From NCBI GenBank assembly GCA_027924585.1, contig BSBM01000461.1, positions 10,865,001 to 10,929,000 on the forward strand: DNA of 64,000 bases. Direction: 5' to 3'. The translations under genes were made by a program, and so were the position numbers. How positions within the stretch are numbered: position 1 is the stretch's first letter; each line of letters opens with the position of its first letter. The notes beneath the pieces were generated by a model. The model saw only the letters and a list, made by a program, of their open reading frames with translations. It had not been told where the DNA came from and made no database searches. Origin of the DNA: Larix kaempferi (taxonomy: Eukaryota > Streptophyta > Pinopsida > Pinales > Pinaceae). Positions 12,212 to 22,318 of this stretch are shown here, in pieces.

Positions 12212-12862
12212 AAGAGAAAGCTTGCTTGGGCAAGAGAAATTATACAAGAAATAGAGAACCATGGAGCTCCAGAAGGCTCCACAAGAGTAAGCAAGAAGCC
12301 GAAGCCATTTTCTAGTTATGTGGCTTTGATGTGTGATCTTGTAGATCAAGAACCTACTAGTTATGAAGAAGCTATATAGAAGAAAGAATGGGTAGAAGCA
12401 ATGACAAAAGAATACCAATCAATAATGAAGAATGATGTTTGGGATATAGTTCCCAAACCAGAAGGAAAAAGTGTGGTATCTTCCAAATGGATCTACAAGA
12501 TAAAGCATGTAGCTGATGGAAGTATTGAGAAATACAAAGCAAGGTTTGTGGCTAGAGGATTCTCTCAGAAAGAAGGAATTTATTATGAAGAGACATTTGC
12601 GCTAGTAGCAACGTACACTTCCATTAGAACCATCATCGCACTTGCATCCATGATGAAGTGGAGTTTACACTAGATGCATGTGAAGACAACATTCCTGAAT
12701 GGTGTGATTGAGGAAGAAGTGTACATAGAACAACCATAAGGATTTGAAGTTCAAGACATAAGGACTCACATATGCAAGTTGAAGAATGCTCTTTATGGAT
12801 TGAAGCAAGCTCCTAGAGCTTGGTACGAAAGGATAGATAACTTTTTAAGGAGCTTGGGATTT
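12212..12862 (+). pseudogene. pol: Copia-1 reverse transcriptase, N-terminal half
   Basis: Same frame as the integrase, broken by stops at 12377, 12671 and 12737. RT start motifs are clear: VWDIVPKPEGKSVVSSKWIY, EKYKARFVARGFSQKEGI, then KNALYGLKQAPRAWYERID near 12785-12840. The sequence ends before the YVDD active site and the RNase H. The break at about 12862 joins an unrelated minus-strand reading frame. Confidence 0.85.
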
Positions 12863-13037
12863 CATCTCTAAGTCATCAATTATGGAATCTTGGTAGGAAA
12901 GTTGCTGAGAATTATACCTGACCTCGGAGGTGATTTCGCTGTTCTGCTTGATGCTAGTGCAGATTGCCTCGTATACTCTGCAAAGATGAACCTTAATGTC
13001 TCCAATGGCAGCACTCAGGGCCGCAAAACCATCTTTC
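12863..13037 (-). pseudogene. Unidentified reading frame, downstream piece
   Basis: On the minus strand 13037-12863 is open and in phase with 17653-17469 if the intervening element and one copy of the CTTTC target duplication are removed. The predicted piece (GFAALSAAIGDIKVHLCRVY and beyond) is helical in character, with heptad-like hydrophobics. It stops being open where copia-1 begins, so it is truncated. I do not recognise the protein; a gene fragment or the first ORF of a LINE are both possible. Confidence 0.45.
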
Positions 13038-13101
13038 TGATACGAACCGTTACACCAAAACCTCGAGGTGTTAGTGAAGGACGCCCACTAGGATCTTAAC
13101 A
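13038..13101 (-). repeat. 64-bp terminal repeat, 3' copy
   Basis: On minus it begins TGTTAAGATCC and ends CGTATCA. It differs from 17405-17468 at a few positions. It contains GGTGTAACGGTTCGTATC, which resembles a tRNA-type internal promoter B box (GGTTCGANNCC). Confidence 0.75.
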
Positions 13102-13112
13102 TCCCACCACGC
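13102..13112 (-). other. Polypurine tract candidate beside the short repeat
   Basis: On minus GCGTGGTGGGA directly precedes the 3' 64-bp repeat, where a plus-strand primer is expected. It is interrupted by pyrimidines, so it is weak by itself. Confidence 0.45.
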
Positions 13113-13239
13113 TCCGTAGTCTAGACTCTGGGATGGATGTGCGCCCGTACGGTGGTGTCCCCTTTGAGCCGTACGAGCCCCGGACGAACACTGCAATGTC
13201 GACGTTGCTACCCGCTTTATGACTCGAACCTGGGTGGAG

Positions 13240-13251
13240 GCTCTGATACCA
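13240..13251 (-). other. Internal primer binding site (tRNA-iMet type)
   Basis: The minus strand reads TGGTATCAGAGC two bases after the end of the 392-bp LTR. A primer site downstream of a 3' LTR should not occur in a simple element; it marks a second element start or a recombination joint. Confidence 0.8.
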
Positions 13252-13253
13252 AA

Positions 13254-13645
13254 TGTGAAGAACCTGCAATAATTAATTAATGAAAACACACGAGATAGTA
13301 GAAATAACAAAACTCAGAATCAGTTTTATATTGATCGCAGGCTACTTCAAGGGGGCAACCTCCTTTGAGCAAGCTCAATACAAATAAATTCACCGTACCT
13401 TCATTGGTCTCAACACAAACTTATATACTAAGTCTAAGCGCCAATACCATGTGTCAATACAAACCATGGGCCAATACAAACTATGGATCAACAATTACTA
13501 CGGGACGACTTACAAAGCATATGCGTCCAACAACAATAAGACAAACTATGGATCAACAAATACTATGGGACGACTTACAAAGCATATGCGTCCAATAACA
13601 ATATACTAACAAAGTAAATAGAAGGGTTGACATGGGTTCCTAACA
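13254..13645 (-). repeat. 392-bp LTR inside the chimeric element
   Basis: On minus it starts TGTTAGGAACCC, ends GGTTCTTCACA, and has a purine tract upstream (13646-13659) and a primer site downstream (13240-13251). No second copy was found in the window, so it is the only LTR left of the gypsy body, or a joint shared by two elements. Confidence 0.7.
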
Positions 13646-13659
13646 TCCCCTCTCCCTTA
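13646..13659 (-). other. Polypurine tract of the gypsy body
   Basis: On minus TAAGGGAGAGGGGA leads straight into the LTR start TG, a textbook gypsy purine tract. Confidence 0.8.
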
Positions 13660-13707
13660 GAAAAGGCTTTGTCCTCAAAGCTTTAGATGTGGAAATTGCT
13701 GCAGAAT

Positions 13708-14085
13708 CTAAAGGAGTGGTTCCCTTGTAGCATCCGTGGGTGGCATTTCGGGCCACTGACGCCTTTCGAGTTTTAGGGAGGGTTGCTTGGAAGGCTGTAG
13801 ATGAAGAAGAACCATATCAGCTGTGTGAAAAGTGCACTTAGAACGGTGCTGATCAGCTTGTTGTTTCAGTCGAATTCTTGCCATGTGAAGATTGTCCTGC
13901 GGAATGAGAAGAATATGATCGCAGTTTCGAAGAACCGAGTCAATTTCCTGAACTGGGGAGCTGTTGAGGGTGTATGGAAGAAGAACTGGCGGTGCCTGTC
14001 CATAGACTACTTCATATGGTGTCCTTTTAGATGTGGTATTGTACCACTGGAGCGCTTCTAGGAAATCCATAAAATAGTTGTCCAA
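13708..14085 (-). pseudogene. pol: Gypsy integrase, C-terminal end
   Basis: The 125-codon frame begins just before the conserved segment after the catalytic Glu: LEALQWYNTTSKRTPYEVVY matches the WxNTxxxxTPxEAVYG signature of Ty3/gypsy integrases, followed by PPVLLPY and the helical stretch RIRLKQQADQHRSKCTFHTA near residues 71-90. The zinc finger and DDE core are missing; upstream sequence to 14195 is degenerate. A recognisable chromodomain is not seen. Confidence 0.75.
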
Positions 14086-14194
14086 ATCTGTGTAAGGATG
14101 GGAAAGGGTTCGAGCAGTCCCGAAAGGAGTGTAGTTTCACCCTTGCTGACCTGGCAAGTATCACAGTTAGCCACCATCTGTTGAATTGTTATTT

Positions 14195-14627
14195 TCAGTC
14201 TCTACCAAAAGAAGTTACATTGTTCCCGGTCATACATTTTGAGGAACCCAGAGTGCCCTGTTGATGAAGAAGCATGGAGTTCATAGAAGAGATAGCCCTA
14301 TTGAACAGATTGCAACTAATTTGGAACAAGTAGAGAAATAGCTGTAAGAGAAACTGGGTCATCAAATGTGCGAGAAGGAGCATCTGCCACCATATTGTCC
14401 TACCCTTCTTGTAAGTGATCACATAGGCATAACCCATGAGTTGAATAACCCATTTCAGGTGTGCTGCGGAGGAGACCCATTGTGCCAGGAAAATTTCCAA
14501 ACTCTGGAGATCAGTTTTGATGCAGAAATAATTCCCTAATAGGTATGGCTACCACGTCTGTACTGCATGCAAAATAGCCATCATTTCCTGTTGAGATGTA
14601 GATGCAGCTAAATTCTTACCGGAAAGG
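14195..14627 (-). pseudogene. pol: Gypsy RNase H fragment
   Basis: On minus, degenerate frames give AASTSQQEMMAILHAVQTW, the RNase H segment holding the catalytic Glu of gypsy elements, then NYFCIKTDLQSLEIFLAQW with the expected DxxSL. Almost the entire reverse transcriptase should precede this but is absent: protease coding (14639) lies right next to it, so an internal deletion removed RT. Confidence 0.65.
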
Positions 14628-14638
14628 TCTCTTAAAGG

Positions 14639-15172
14639 TTACAAGCCCACTGGTTCAGCAAGGACACCTGCATATCTATCCAAGGAAGTAGCAGAGACCG
14701 TTGATGGGTGTATCTGAATGGAATGGAGTTGAGCGATGACACCATATGAATTCTTCTTAAGGATCTTTTCTAGGAGATGTGAACTAATGAGGCGGAGAGA
14801 CCCTTGTTGTAAGTCCTTAAACTTGTGTTGTTTCCCATTGACTGAAAACTGCATCCAAAGTTTAGCAAAGTACCATAAGATGGGGCCAAGTGTGGGTAAC
14901 CATTGAACCTCCAAAACCATATCACATCCGCTTAGGGACAAGGTAAACATGTCAGAGCGCAGGTTATAATCTTCCAGAGAGATACACACATTGTAACACT
15001 TCTTCTTGCAAGGTAAGGTGCCCCCATTGGCAACCATGACTTCAAAGTTGGAACAAGGATGGACAAAAAAATTAGCATGTTTGGCGATTCGAGGGTCAAT
15101 GAATTTATAAGTGCTACCGGAATCAATGAGTATTGTAAGACAAAGCTTCTTGAAGTAACCCTTGACTCGCAT
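14639..15172 (-). pseudogene. pol: Gypsy aspartic protease
   Basis: The frame holds LTILIDSGSTYKFIDPRIA with the catalytic DSG near residue 18, then GCDMVLEVQWLPTLGPILW, the second half typical of gypsy retropepsin domains (GxDxILGxxWL in the family). The frame is open for 177 codons, but the last 60 or so residues run into sequence resembling the protease-RT linker. RT is missing. Confidence 0.75.
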
Positions 15173-15357
15173 GGTTTGGGGGGTGGTGACGCCGGATAAA
15201 GCATGGAGAGATATCTCTGGTTGTTCATCCTGAGATGGGGTGTCAATAGGCGGCTCCTGAATGTCGACCTAATCATCCATTGTATCCGAAGCTTCTTCAC
15301 CAATTTTAGAGGCAGGCAAAGAAGCTATATCCAAGAGATAGAGCTTTTGTTGAACAC

Positions 15358-16300
15358 ATCTATGTCCCCGAGTGAATTTCTCATCACAATTATAACAAAG
15401 CCCTTATTCTTTGCATGCCTGCATCTTTGTTTCAAACAAATTCTTGATAGGAGTTGGTCGAGGAGCTGGCGGGATGGGAGGTCGCTGAGAACCCATATTT
15501 TGGAAGGGAACAAAAGTGGGTTTGGAGCACTGTTGGGCTGCAATCTTGTCTTCTGCCAACTTAGCCAACCCTAGGACTTCCATCATTGTGTTGGGACATA
15601 ACATTTTAACCTCTGACCGAATTTCATCCTTAAAACCCCAACTTCATTAAATTTGGACTTATTCCTAGTCTAAATTTGTGTTTTAACAAGATTAAGAAAC
15701 ATTTCCATGAGGTTTGGTAGTATAATATGGAAATTAGCTCAAATAGATATTATTTTATAATACCAAGTTTCATAGAAATGTAGCTTAACCATATTTAAAA
15801 ATATAATTTAGACTAGGAATAAGTCCAAATTTAATGAAATTGAGGTTTTAAGACCACTGATAAAACAATTCCTGTAGAATTCATCAGACAATCCTTCTGT
15901 GTGATTGACTAGTTTCTCAAATTCTGTCTGATACTCTCTCACAGTGCCACTTTGACGAAGTTTAGTGAGTGCTCCGGTGAAGTCATCAAAAGCACTAGGA
16001 CCAAATCGTTGCAAAAGGAGTTGGCAAAAATCTGTCCATTTTGGCTCGTCATGAGCCTTGATGTACCAATGGTACCATTGAAGGGCTTCCTATTCCAAAT
16101 GAAAGGATGCAAGTGGAACTTTTTGGACATCAAAAGTATTATGCAGATTGAAATACTGTTCGGCACGATAGATCCATCCAGTCGGATCAGTACCATTGAA
16201 GCGAGGAAATTCAAGCTTCGGACCACGGAAATTACTGGAAGAAGAGAACCCATTGGCTGCAGAAGATTCTTGCTATCGGTTAGTGTTCATGGCTGAATGC
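15358..16300 (-). pseudogene. gag: Gypsy gag, split by a MITE
   Basis: On minus the core reads LEFPRFNGTDPTGWIYRAEQ (about 16210-16150), then a stop, then WYHWYIKAHDEPKW and LLQRFGPSAFDDFTGALTKL to 15855, the classic retrotrans_gag fold of Ty3/gypsy. After the MITE at 15634-15847 the frame resumes at MLCPNTMMEVLGLAKLAEDK and ends in a zinc knuckle, CYNCDEKFTRGHRC, near 15358-15400. One stop (GAG or GGG to TAG) and the insertion inactivate it. The start lies near 16290-16300. Confidence 0.8.
15634..15847. mobile_element. 214-bp MITE in gypsy gag
   Basis: Inverted repeats of about 40 bp at both ends (left AACCCCAACTTCATTAAATT, right ends AATTTAATGAAATTGAGGTT) with two mismatches, flanked by TTAA at 15630-15633 and 15848-15851. 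Removing the element and one TTAA restores the gag frame across LKDE, so this is a true insertion. The palindromic TTAA makes the duplication ambiguous: TA (mariner/Stowaway-like), TTA/TAA (PIF/Harbinger-like) or TTAA (piggyBac-like) all fit. No coding capacity. Confidence 0.88.
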
Positions 16301-17390
16301 TGAAGATGGAGGTTGAGAAAATTTTCATCCAGATCTTGGAGTTTGGTTTGGATGGCTGCAAGTGCTTCCTCCATGGTTTTTGCTCCTGCACGGGTGACAA
16401 CCATAACCAGGAATTTTTTTGTTTTTTTGGAATGGATAGAAAAACACAAACAAAAGCTTATTTAGTAAAGAGAAATATGGATTTGGGAAAAACTCGAATG
16501 GGTAATTGGGGTTTTATTAGGTTTTGGACACTTTCTGATGGACAAGGAAGCAAAAAAATGGGAATTTTAGAAGCGAGGTGAAAGAATGAGAAAATTTGTC
16601 AAAGAGGGACAAAGAAGCAAAAATATGGAATGAATACGGTGGCAAAATTTAGAGACGAGTCTGTGAAAATTGAAGAAATTATGGCAAATCCTAAAAATAG
16701 ATAAATGTGAGATTTCTGGACTTGGGAAGTAGAATTTGGGACAAGGTCCTCAAGAATGAAATATGCAGAATGGGATTGCAGGGGTGTCCGGAAAGTTTCA
16801 AGGGAAATGAAGTTAAAACGAGGGAGATATGGTGAAAAATAGAATTTTTTTTCCCAGAAATAGATCTGCAACGACGCGAAAGGGATCAACAACAGATAGA
16901 TCTGAAACGACACCGAATGGATCGAAAATGGATGGATCTGGAACGGCTTGGAATGGATCTGAAATGGCGCAGAAGTGATCGACAACAGTTCAGCTGAAAT
17001 AGGTATGGACCCCAGGTATGTTCGGCTTCCTATCGGTTCAGGGGATTCACTCGGCCACCAATGCTGTCTGATGTCGTGTGTATTGGGGCAGTACCCCACT
17101 CCACGGCTCAGATAAAACTAATAACCACTTTGCCACAAATGACAGCTCTTGGTTTACCTCACGGGTGAGAACTAGTCAATCAGGTAGGGGTCGTTGCCCT
17201 TTTCACTGGAAAGTCCTCGCAATGGGATAGCTACTTTGGGGTTCCTATGGGACTCCTCACAAATATTTTTAGGGCTTATGCCTAAGTACTTCCCACAGTT
17301 AAGCGGATAGGGATTATTCCCAAATCTGAAGCTGCAACAGATGCGAAAAAAAAAATTCGCAGAAATTTCACCCAGCGAACCTAAGAAAGT
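16301..17390 (-). other. Long leader of the chimeric element
   Basis: No coding sequence recognised between the primer site and gag. On minus 16990-16860 there are repeats of GATC-containing words (ggatctgaaacg and variants), and 17040-17100 contains an imperfect palindrome around ggggcagtacccc. An A/T homopolymer lies near 17345-17355. Confidence 0.5.
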
Positions 17391-17402
17391 GCTCTGATAC
17401 TA
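17391..17402 (-). other. Degenerate primer binding site
   Basis: The minus strand reads TAGTATCAGAGC, one base different from the standard TGGTATCAGAGC, two bases after the 64-bp repeat. Confidence 0.7.
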
Positions 17403-17404
17403 GA

Positions 17405-17468
17405 TGATACAAACCGTTACACCAAAACCCCGAGGTGTTAGTGAAGGCCGCCCACTAGGATCTTAACA
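17405..17468 (-). repeat. 64-bp terminal repeat, 5' copy
   Basis: On minus it begins TGTTAAGATCC and ends TTTGTATCA; paired with 13038-13101. Flanked outside by CTTTC, identical to the other flank. Confidence 0.75.
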
Positions 17469-17653
17469 CTTTCACATCGGACATGGAGCTGTAGAGGGGG
17501 GCGGGATTGAAGAAGGACTCAGAAGAACTAACGTCGGAGGGGTCAGGGCCACAATCCAAAGGTTCAATAATGGTGAGGCTGTCGAACACGGTTGGGAGCA
17601 GGAGAGCAGTGGTGTCAAGTCCCCTCCCATCAGACCGAGCCAAGGAGAGAACA
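17469..17653 (-). pseudogene. Unidentified reading frame, upstream piece
   Basis: The minus strand is open (SDGRGLDTTALLLPTVFDSL and on to SSMSDVK) and GC-rich compared with its surroundings. It joins in phase to 13037-12863 across the 4.4 kb insertion. Proline- and serine-rich start, helical end. No family recognised. The upstream border is the possible solo LTR at 17654; further GC-rich sequence on the other side of that LTR (19242-19457) may belong to the same unit. Confidence 0.45.
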
Positions 17654-19241
17654 TGGCACTAAAAATGGGCATATAGCCCCATATCCATTAAGTAAAAACT
17701 CATTGATAATAAACGACATATACATATGCACTTTGTAATTAAACACAACGAAATTAAAATCATCTACATATCTAACATACATTCAAACTTTCTCATGAAG
17801 TCATTAAATAAATACATTACATAATTTAACACAAGAGAGTACTTATCTTAAAACAAAGTAGCCCTGAGCAACTAGCTATGCCGCTACAACGTTTCACCCA
17901 ACCATAGGCCAGTTGTGCTCATCAGTCTCTCAACACAAATGCCACCCCCGACCTGGGCATGATTTCTACAAGAAAAAAGCGAACAACAGACTCACACATA
18001 ACCAGATATACACCAAAATCAGCCAATATGATCCACAATTGGGTTTATTAGGCTACTAGGAAATGGAAAGGAAGAATTGCTAAGCTAGTGAGCTCAACCA
18101 TAGAGATCTGGATACCCTCTACAAGATCTACCTAGCTTGGTCCCCAAAATACCTACACACCTGTCACAAGGAAGTATTCCCTTCACTACTACATAGTCCC
18201 TCAGGCCATACCTCCCATTCTAGTGTTCTTCAAGGTGTGCATAGAAGAGTAACCAACCTTGTTTGATCTTCTTGAGAGGTTACCTCCCTCATTAGGTTTA
18301 TCAAGTCAATTCTGGTCCACTTCCACTCCTAATTTCTTGCTCATAGTTCAAACCAAAGCAGGAATGCACATAACAACAAAATATCAAGTGCTGGGCATGA
18401 AGAGGAACATTTTTGATAGTGGGATGCCCAAATTGGGTTCCTATCAGTTTCAGAAAAACGTGGGCAACCAAAAACGAAATGGAAATTGGGGAATCAACCC
18501 TGGAAGAGCAAAATCGTTTCCAGAAAATGTTTATGGGCATTCAAGGGATAGAAACGGACTCCATAAACCCCCAAATTGTGACTCCCTTCCTCCTAGCCAG
18601 TGCACAATACAAAAACGAGTTCCCAACCATGTAAAATGCAGGAAAAAGATGGAAAACGTGAAGGAGAAAGCCCCAACTAGCTCAGATTGCGTGAGAGAGC
18701 AAAGGCCATGGGTCAAGAATGGCTTTGGGCACAATTTCATGGGTGTTTTCTTGCCCAAGAAGCAAAAATACGATTTCTCAGATTGATGGCTTGCCCATAC
18801 ATGAAATTGGCTGCCATACCTCTCCAATCCCAAGGCATTAACTCCCTCAACCAACTCTTGGATGGATTAAATGATTGGGTGCATAAGTCAAAATGGGTAG
18901 TTGGTGGTTTATGGGTTCTCTCAATGACATTTGGATTAACACCATTGGCTCAAGGGTTTGAATAATTTTCCTCCATATTCCTTATAAAAATCATGCCCCC
19001 ATCTTTTTGTTGCATTGCATAGCTAGTTGTGGGTATTTCATTAAAATTGATATTTACATGATGTCTTAATTTACATTGTGCATGTCTAGCACAAGAAGCA
19101 TGTGCATATATTTTAATTGCCGATACATAAAATGATAAATTGATGGCAGGGCCTTGGCCTTGAGCTCCTCACCATGATTTAATAACAATATTTACATCAT
19201 TTACAATTTTAATGCAATAGGGTCAAAATTGAGATATTACA
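17654..19241 (-). mobile_element. Possible solo LTR
   Basis: On minus the stretch starts TGTAATATCTCAATTTTG, a start very common in plant gypsy LTRs, and ends TTTAGTGCCA; both flanks are GC-rich while the stretch is not. No second copy, primer site, purine tract or target duplication was found, so the borders are tentative. The 175-codon frame at 18259-18786 (+) inside it shows no known domain and is probably chance. Confidence 0.35.
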
Positions 19242-19457
19242 AGTGGGAGGAGGACGAGCCATTGCAGAGAGAAAATCCCGAGGGAGGAAGGGAGGAGTTA
19301 TGGCCGGTTCGCTTGGGCTGACAGGAGGCAGGCGAGCCATGTGATGGGCACATGAAGGGCCACGTGCCTTCAACAAGAGCGCCAGAGGGGGGCGATCCAA
19401 GGAGAGTTCGAAAATGCCAAAGTGGATGGGGCAATGAAATGTGAGGGGGTTAGGGAA
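19242..19457 (-). other. GC-rich segment of unknown origin
   Basis: GC-rich and open on minus for 90 codons (MARLPPVSPSEPAITPPF within it), low complexity in Pro, Ser and Leu. It adjoins the LINE tail on one side and the possible LTR on the other. It may be the upstream part of the unidentified frame at 17469-17653. Confidence 0.3.
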
Positions 19458-20340
19458 TAAAAAAAAAACCTTTTTTTTCATTATTATAGAGAATTTGTCC
19501 TAAGGATAAGGTGGCTCCCTTGTTGGTAGCTTCATCAGCAACATTATATTTCCCTCGAAGAATGTGGAAGTAGAGTGTGTCTTAAGGAAGAGTGAGGAGG
19601 CTGATTCTTCTTTGAATTATGTGGCTTTTTGAACCTTTTGTTTTTATCCTTGATCTCATTCTTTGTATGACATGCCTTGAGTCGTCAAATACCTTAAGGT
19701 TTCCAACGTTGAGTGAAGTGGCTATTTCCAGAGAGTGGAGCAAGGCGAGCCATTCTGCTTTGTTGTTTGTTTTCTTTCCTAGTCTCCAAGAAAAAGAAGT
19801 GACTTTGTTTCCTCTGGGATCAAAGATGATCCCACCCGCACCTACCTCCCCAGGGTTCCCTTTGGAAGACCCATCAAAGAAAATAGTATGGATGTCTTGA
19901 GAAATACACCAATGAAGAAATTGCGAATGTTATTTTCTGATTTCCCAGTCAGAGCTAGAATTATTTTGTTTGGACTGAAGTGAGCTCACCTTTACAAAGG
20001 CTTGACACCACTGAAATTCAGACCAAGAGAGGGCTTCATGGTTGGGGAGGGAGACGCCTTTGTTGACAAGGGCTTCAGAGATCATGACAGAAGCTTTATC
20101 GATGCTCTGGAGTAGTCGATATTCTTGTTTTCGAAAACACTTTTGTTTCTTTCCAACCAAATCTGCCAGCATATGTTCATTGGAATGAGCTTCCAAATTC
20201 GGGCCATAGTTGGTTTAGATTTGATGTTTCCCGGAAGGGATTTTACCCAATTCTCAATCATATAAGTTATTTGATTCAGAACTGTGGAAAATAATAATTC
20301 CACTGTTGATGAAAGTGAGCCAATGATTTAATAATTGTCA
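19458..20340 (-). pseudogene. LINE 3' end: zinc-binding segment and RNase H
   Basis: C-terminal part of a plant non-LTR (L1-type) retrotransposon. The first part, 20303-20082, ends with ICWQIWLERNKSVFENK, the conserved motif after the RT zinc-binding region. Further down minus frames give an RNase H domain: FDGSSKGNPGEVGAGGIIFD (near 19880-19820) with catalytic Asp and TNNKAEWLALLHSL with catalytic Glu, and later KYNVADEATNKGA with the expected Asp/Asn region. A frameshift lies near 19930 and a stop near 19590. The endonuclease and RT core are missing, usual for 5'-truncated copies. An A-rich run at 19465-19480 may be the tail. Confidence 0.75.
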
Positions 20341-21440
20341 TGCCTTCCTTTGTATGCCTTTCATTGCTACACAATGGATATTTGGTCATGATGTTGTTAT
20401 TATTTCATGCACACAATCACCATGCCACTGATATTTTTAGCATCATTGCATCGACATATATGAAATTTGGAGTATTGTATGAGTCATTTGAGAGGTGGTG
20501 ATGAAGATCCATGTGTTTTCTTTTTGTTTCTCATCTTGAGAGATATTCATGTATTTGGAGACATGCTTCATGGTTGAGTTAACGTAGTTGGAGGCAAGGT
20601 TGCACTTTTAACCGAAATTCACCTTTTGGTGCACTTATCTTGGCATATTTTCATGCATGTTTCTCCATTTTAAGGTGCCTTTTTGTTGTCTTCATAGTTT
20701 TCAAGGCAAAGTTACATATATGAAGGAATTTCTCACCACTTGGGTTCATCTCACATCACATGATGCGTTTCTACATATGTTGAGGCATGATTCATCATTC
20801 TTGTGAAATTTGGGTATCATCCTTTTTTCTTTTCCTTTTTATTATTATACAAGTAATTTTCTCAAGGAAACCCCCTAGCCACTTATCCTCATTTCAAGGA
20901 TGGTACCCAGGGTAAACCTTAGATTCTTCAGGTCACAAGGCCAATCAACAAGGACTGGAAGTCATTACAATAATATACTCAATATGAGCTCAACATGTCA
21001 CTTAGAGGAATAGAACACATGCGGGGAGGATAACATTCCATCCCACAACCACTTGAGCTACACCCAATTAACAAAATTTGGTATCATCTGCAAGGAAACA
21101 AAGATATTTCTAGAGAATGCCCCTTATGAAGATTGATGTGTGTCACCTAGAAACCCAATTACAGTGGTAACAAACTCTTCAAGGAACACTAACAATTTTG
21201 AGGGATATATGGGGTTTTCATGGCATAATCAAGGGTCAAATGTATAAAAGAAGAGGAATGGCCTAGTCAAGAAGATGCCACTTGGAAATCATATCACGTG
21301 GCATAAAGGAGAAGGACATTTTTGAGGAGCACTCCATTGAGAAACATTTAAAACAACTCCTTTATGTTCTCTTTTCAAAGAAGAGTATTTATCTTTTGAT
21401 ATAATGCCCAAATGGTTGCCAAATCAATTCTAGTAGATGA
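20341..21440. other. No gene recognised
   Basis: AT-rich sequence without an open frame of interest, LTR ends or repeats that I can define. Confidence 0.5.
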
Positions 21441-22318
21441 TGTAGGGGAATCAAGCCCTAAGACTTACAATCGAAGATAGATGGCTGGGGTCGTCTAGAG
21501 GAGATTCGACGATCTCCATACGAGAGGAGAGGTGGGTGGTCGAATCCCATACAATCGAATGGAAGACTGGTTAGACACTAGTCGAATTGCAGAGAAGGTC
21601 GACGGTAGGTAAGCAGATCGATAGAAGTCAACAACAGGTGGAGCCAATGAGGTTGAGAGTAGTTGGGAGCAGACCTGATGAAGAGGAAGAAGAGGAATTC
21701 AAATGGAGGCCGATGTATAGGAATAAGAGTTGGAGGAATGGATGACAGGGAGAATGTGTTCGAACAAGAGTTACGACAATAGAAAGGTCGAGAGCACGAC
21801 CGACAAGAAAAATAGTGACACAAAAAGAAAAACAATTGTGGGAGCAGTTATTGTAGGAGTTATGGTGGTTGTTGAATTTTCCAGGTGGTAAGGTACGTTG
21901 AGGTGGTTACAGGTGAAGCAGTTAATTCTCATAACTGTAGAGGAAGTAACTAGAGGATTCTAGAGTAAGATTGAGTGGGAATTTGAGGTGGTGAAGGAGG
22001 CTATAAATGGGGATCGAGGCAAGAGGAAAATGATGTCGATTCCAAGTTATTGAGGCTACTGTCCAAGGTTGCTGTTGATGCCCAAGTTGCCGCTGACACC
22101 CATACTTGTTGTGAAATCAACCATTAATAGGACGATTGAACATAGCACTAACTCTTCATTTGTAAACAACCCATTGTAATTCATTCCAAATTATTAATAA
22201 CAAAGACATTATTGGAATACAAATATATATTGTGTTTGTTTTGGTAGTGTTTTCGCTGTGTTTTGTGAACTGTGAACCAGTCTCACCAACCCACTTTCAC
22301 CAAAGAGGGGTTGCAACA
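21441..22318 (+). repeat. Possible solo LTR with TATA box
   Basis: Starts TGTAGGGGAATC, ends GGGTTGCAACA, and holds a TATA box (CTATAAATG) near 22003 followed by AATAA-type words near 22195, the order expected of U3-R-U5. No partner copy and no target duplication (GATGA versus TTTTT), so it is unproven. Confidence 0.33.

Larger units (their letters stand above)
3688..12862 (+). mobile_element. Copia-1: truncated Ty1/copia retrotransposon
   Basis: Order on the plus strand: 5' LTR (3688-3991 plus 9205-9435, split by a nested element), primer site at 9436, gag from 9852, protease and integrase in 10676-12211, and reverse transcriptase to about 12862. The RT stops before its YVDD motif. RNase H and the 3' LTR are absent; sequence from another source (the unidentified minus-strand frame) starts abruptly. 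Gag and pol resemble those of copia-2 and copia-3 in this window but belong to a distinct subfamily. Frameshifts and at least five stops in pol make it dead. Confidence 0.88.
13038..17468 (-). mobile_element. Chimeric gypsy element with 64-bp terminal repeats
   Basis: The element is bounded by 64-bp TG...CA direct repeats (17405-17468 and 13038-13101) and a perfect 5-bp target duplication CTTTC (13033-13037 and 17469-17473). On the minus strand the order is: short LTR, degenerate primer site, long leader, gag, protease, RNase H fragment, integrase end, purine tract, a different 392-bp LTR, a second primer site, about 140 bp, a purine tract, short LTR. Terminal repeats of this size are typical of TRIM elements, so it looks like a gypsy body joined to a TRIM at primer-site sequences. 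RT and the integrase core are deleted, so the coding part is dead. Confidence 0.75.

Noticed and set aside
18259-18786. 175-codon frame
   Set aside because: No domain, lies in a possible LTR, and overlapping frames on both strands are open too; probably chance.
17654-19241. Certain solo LTR
   Set aside because: Kept only as a low-confidence feature: no target duplication (GAACA versus AGTGG) and no partner copy.
21578-21835. 85-codon minus frame, Ser/Phe-rich
   Set aside because: Antisense to an LTR-like U3 region, low complexity, no motif.
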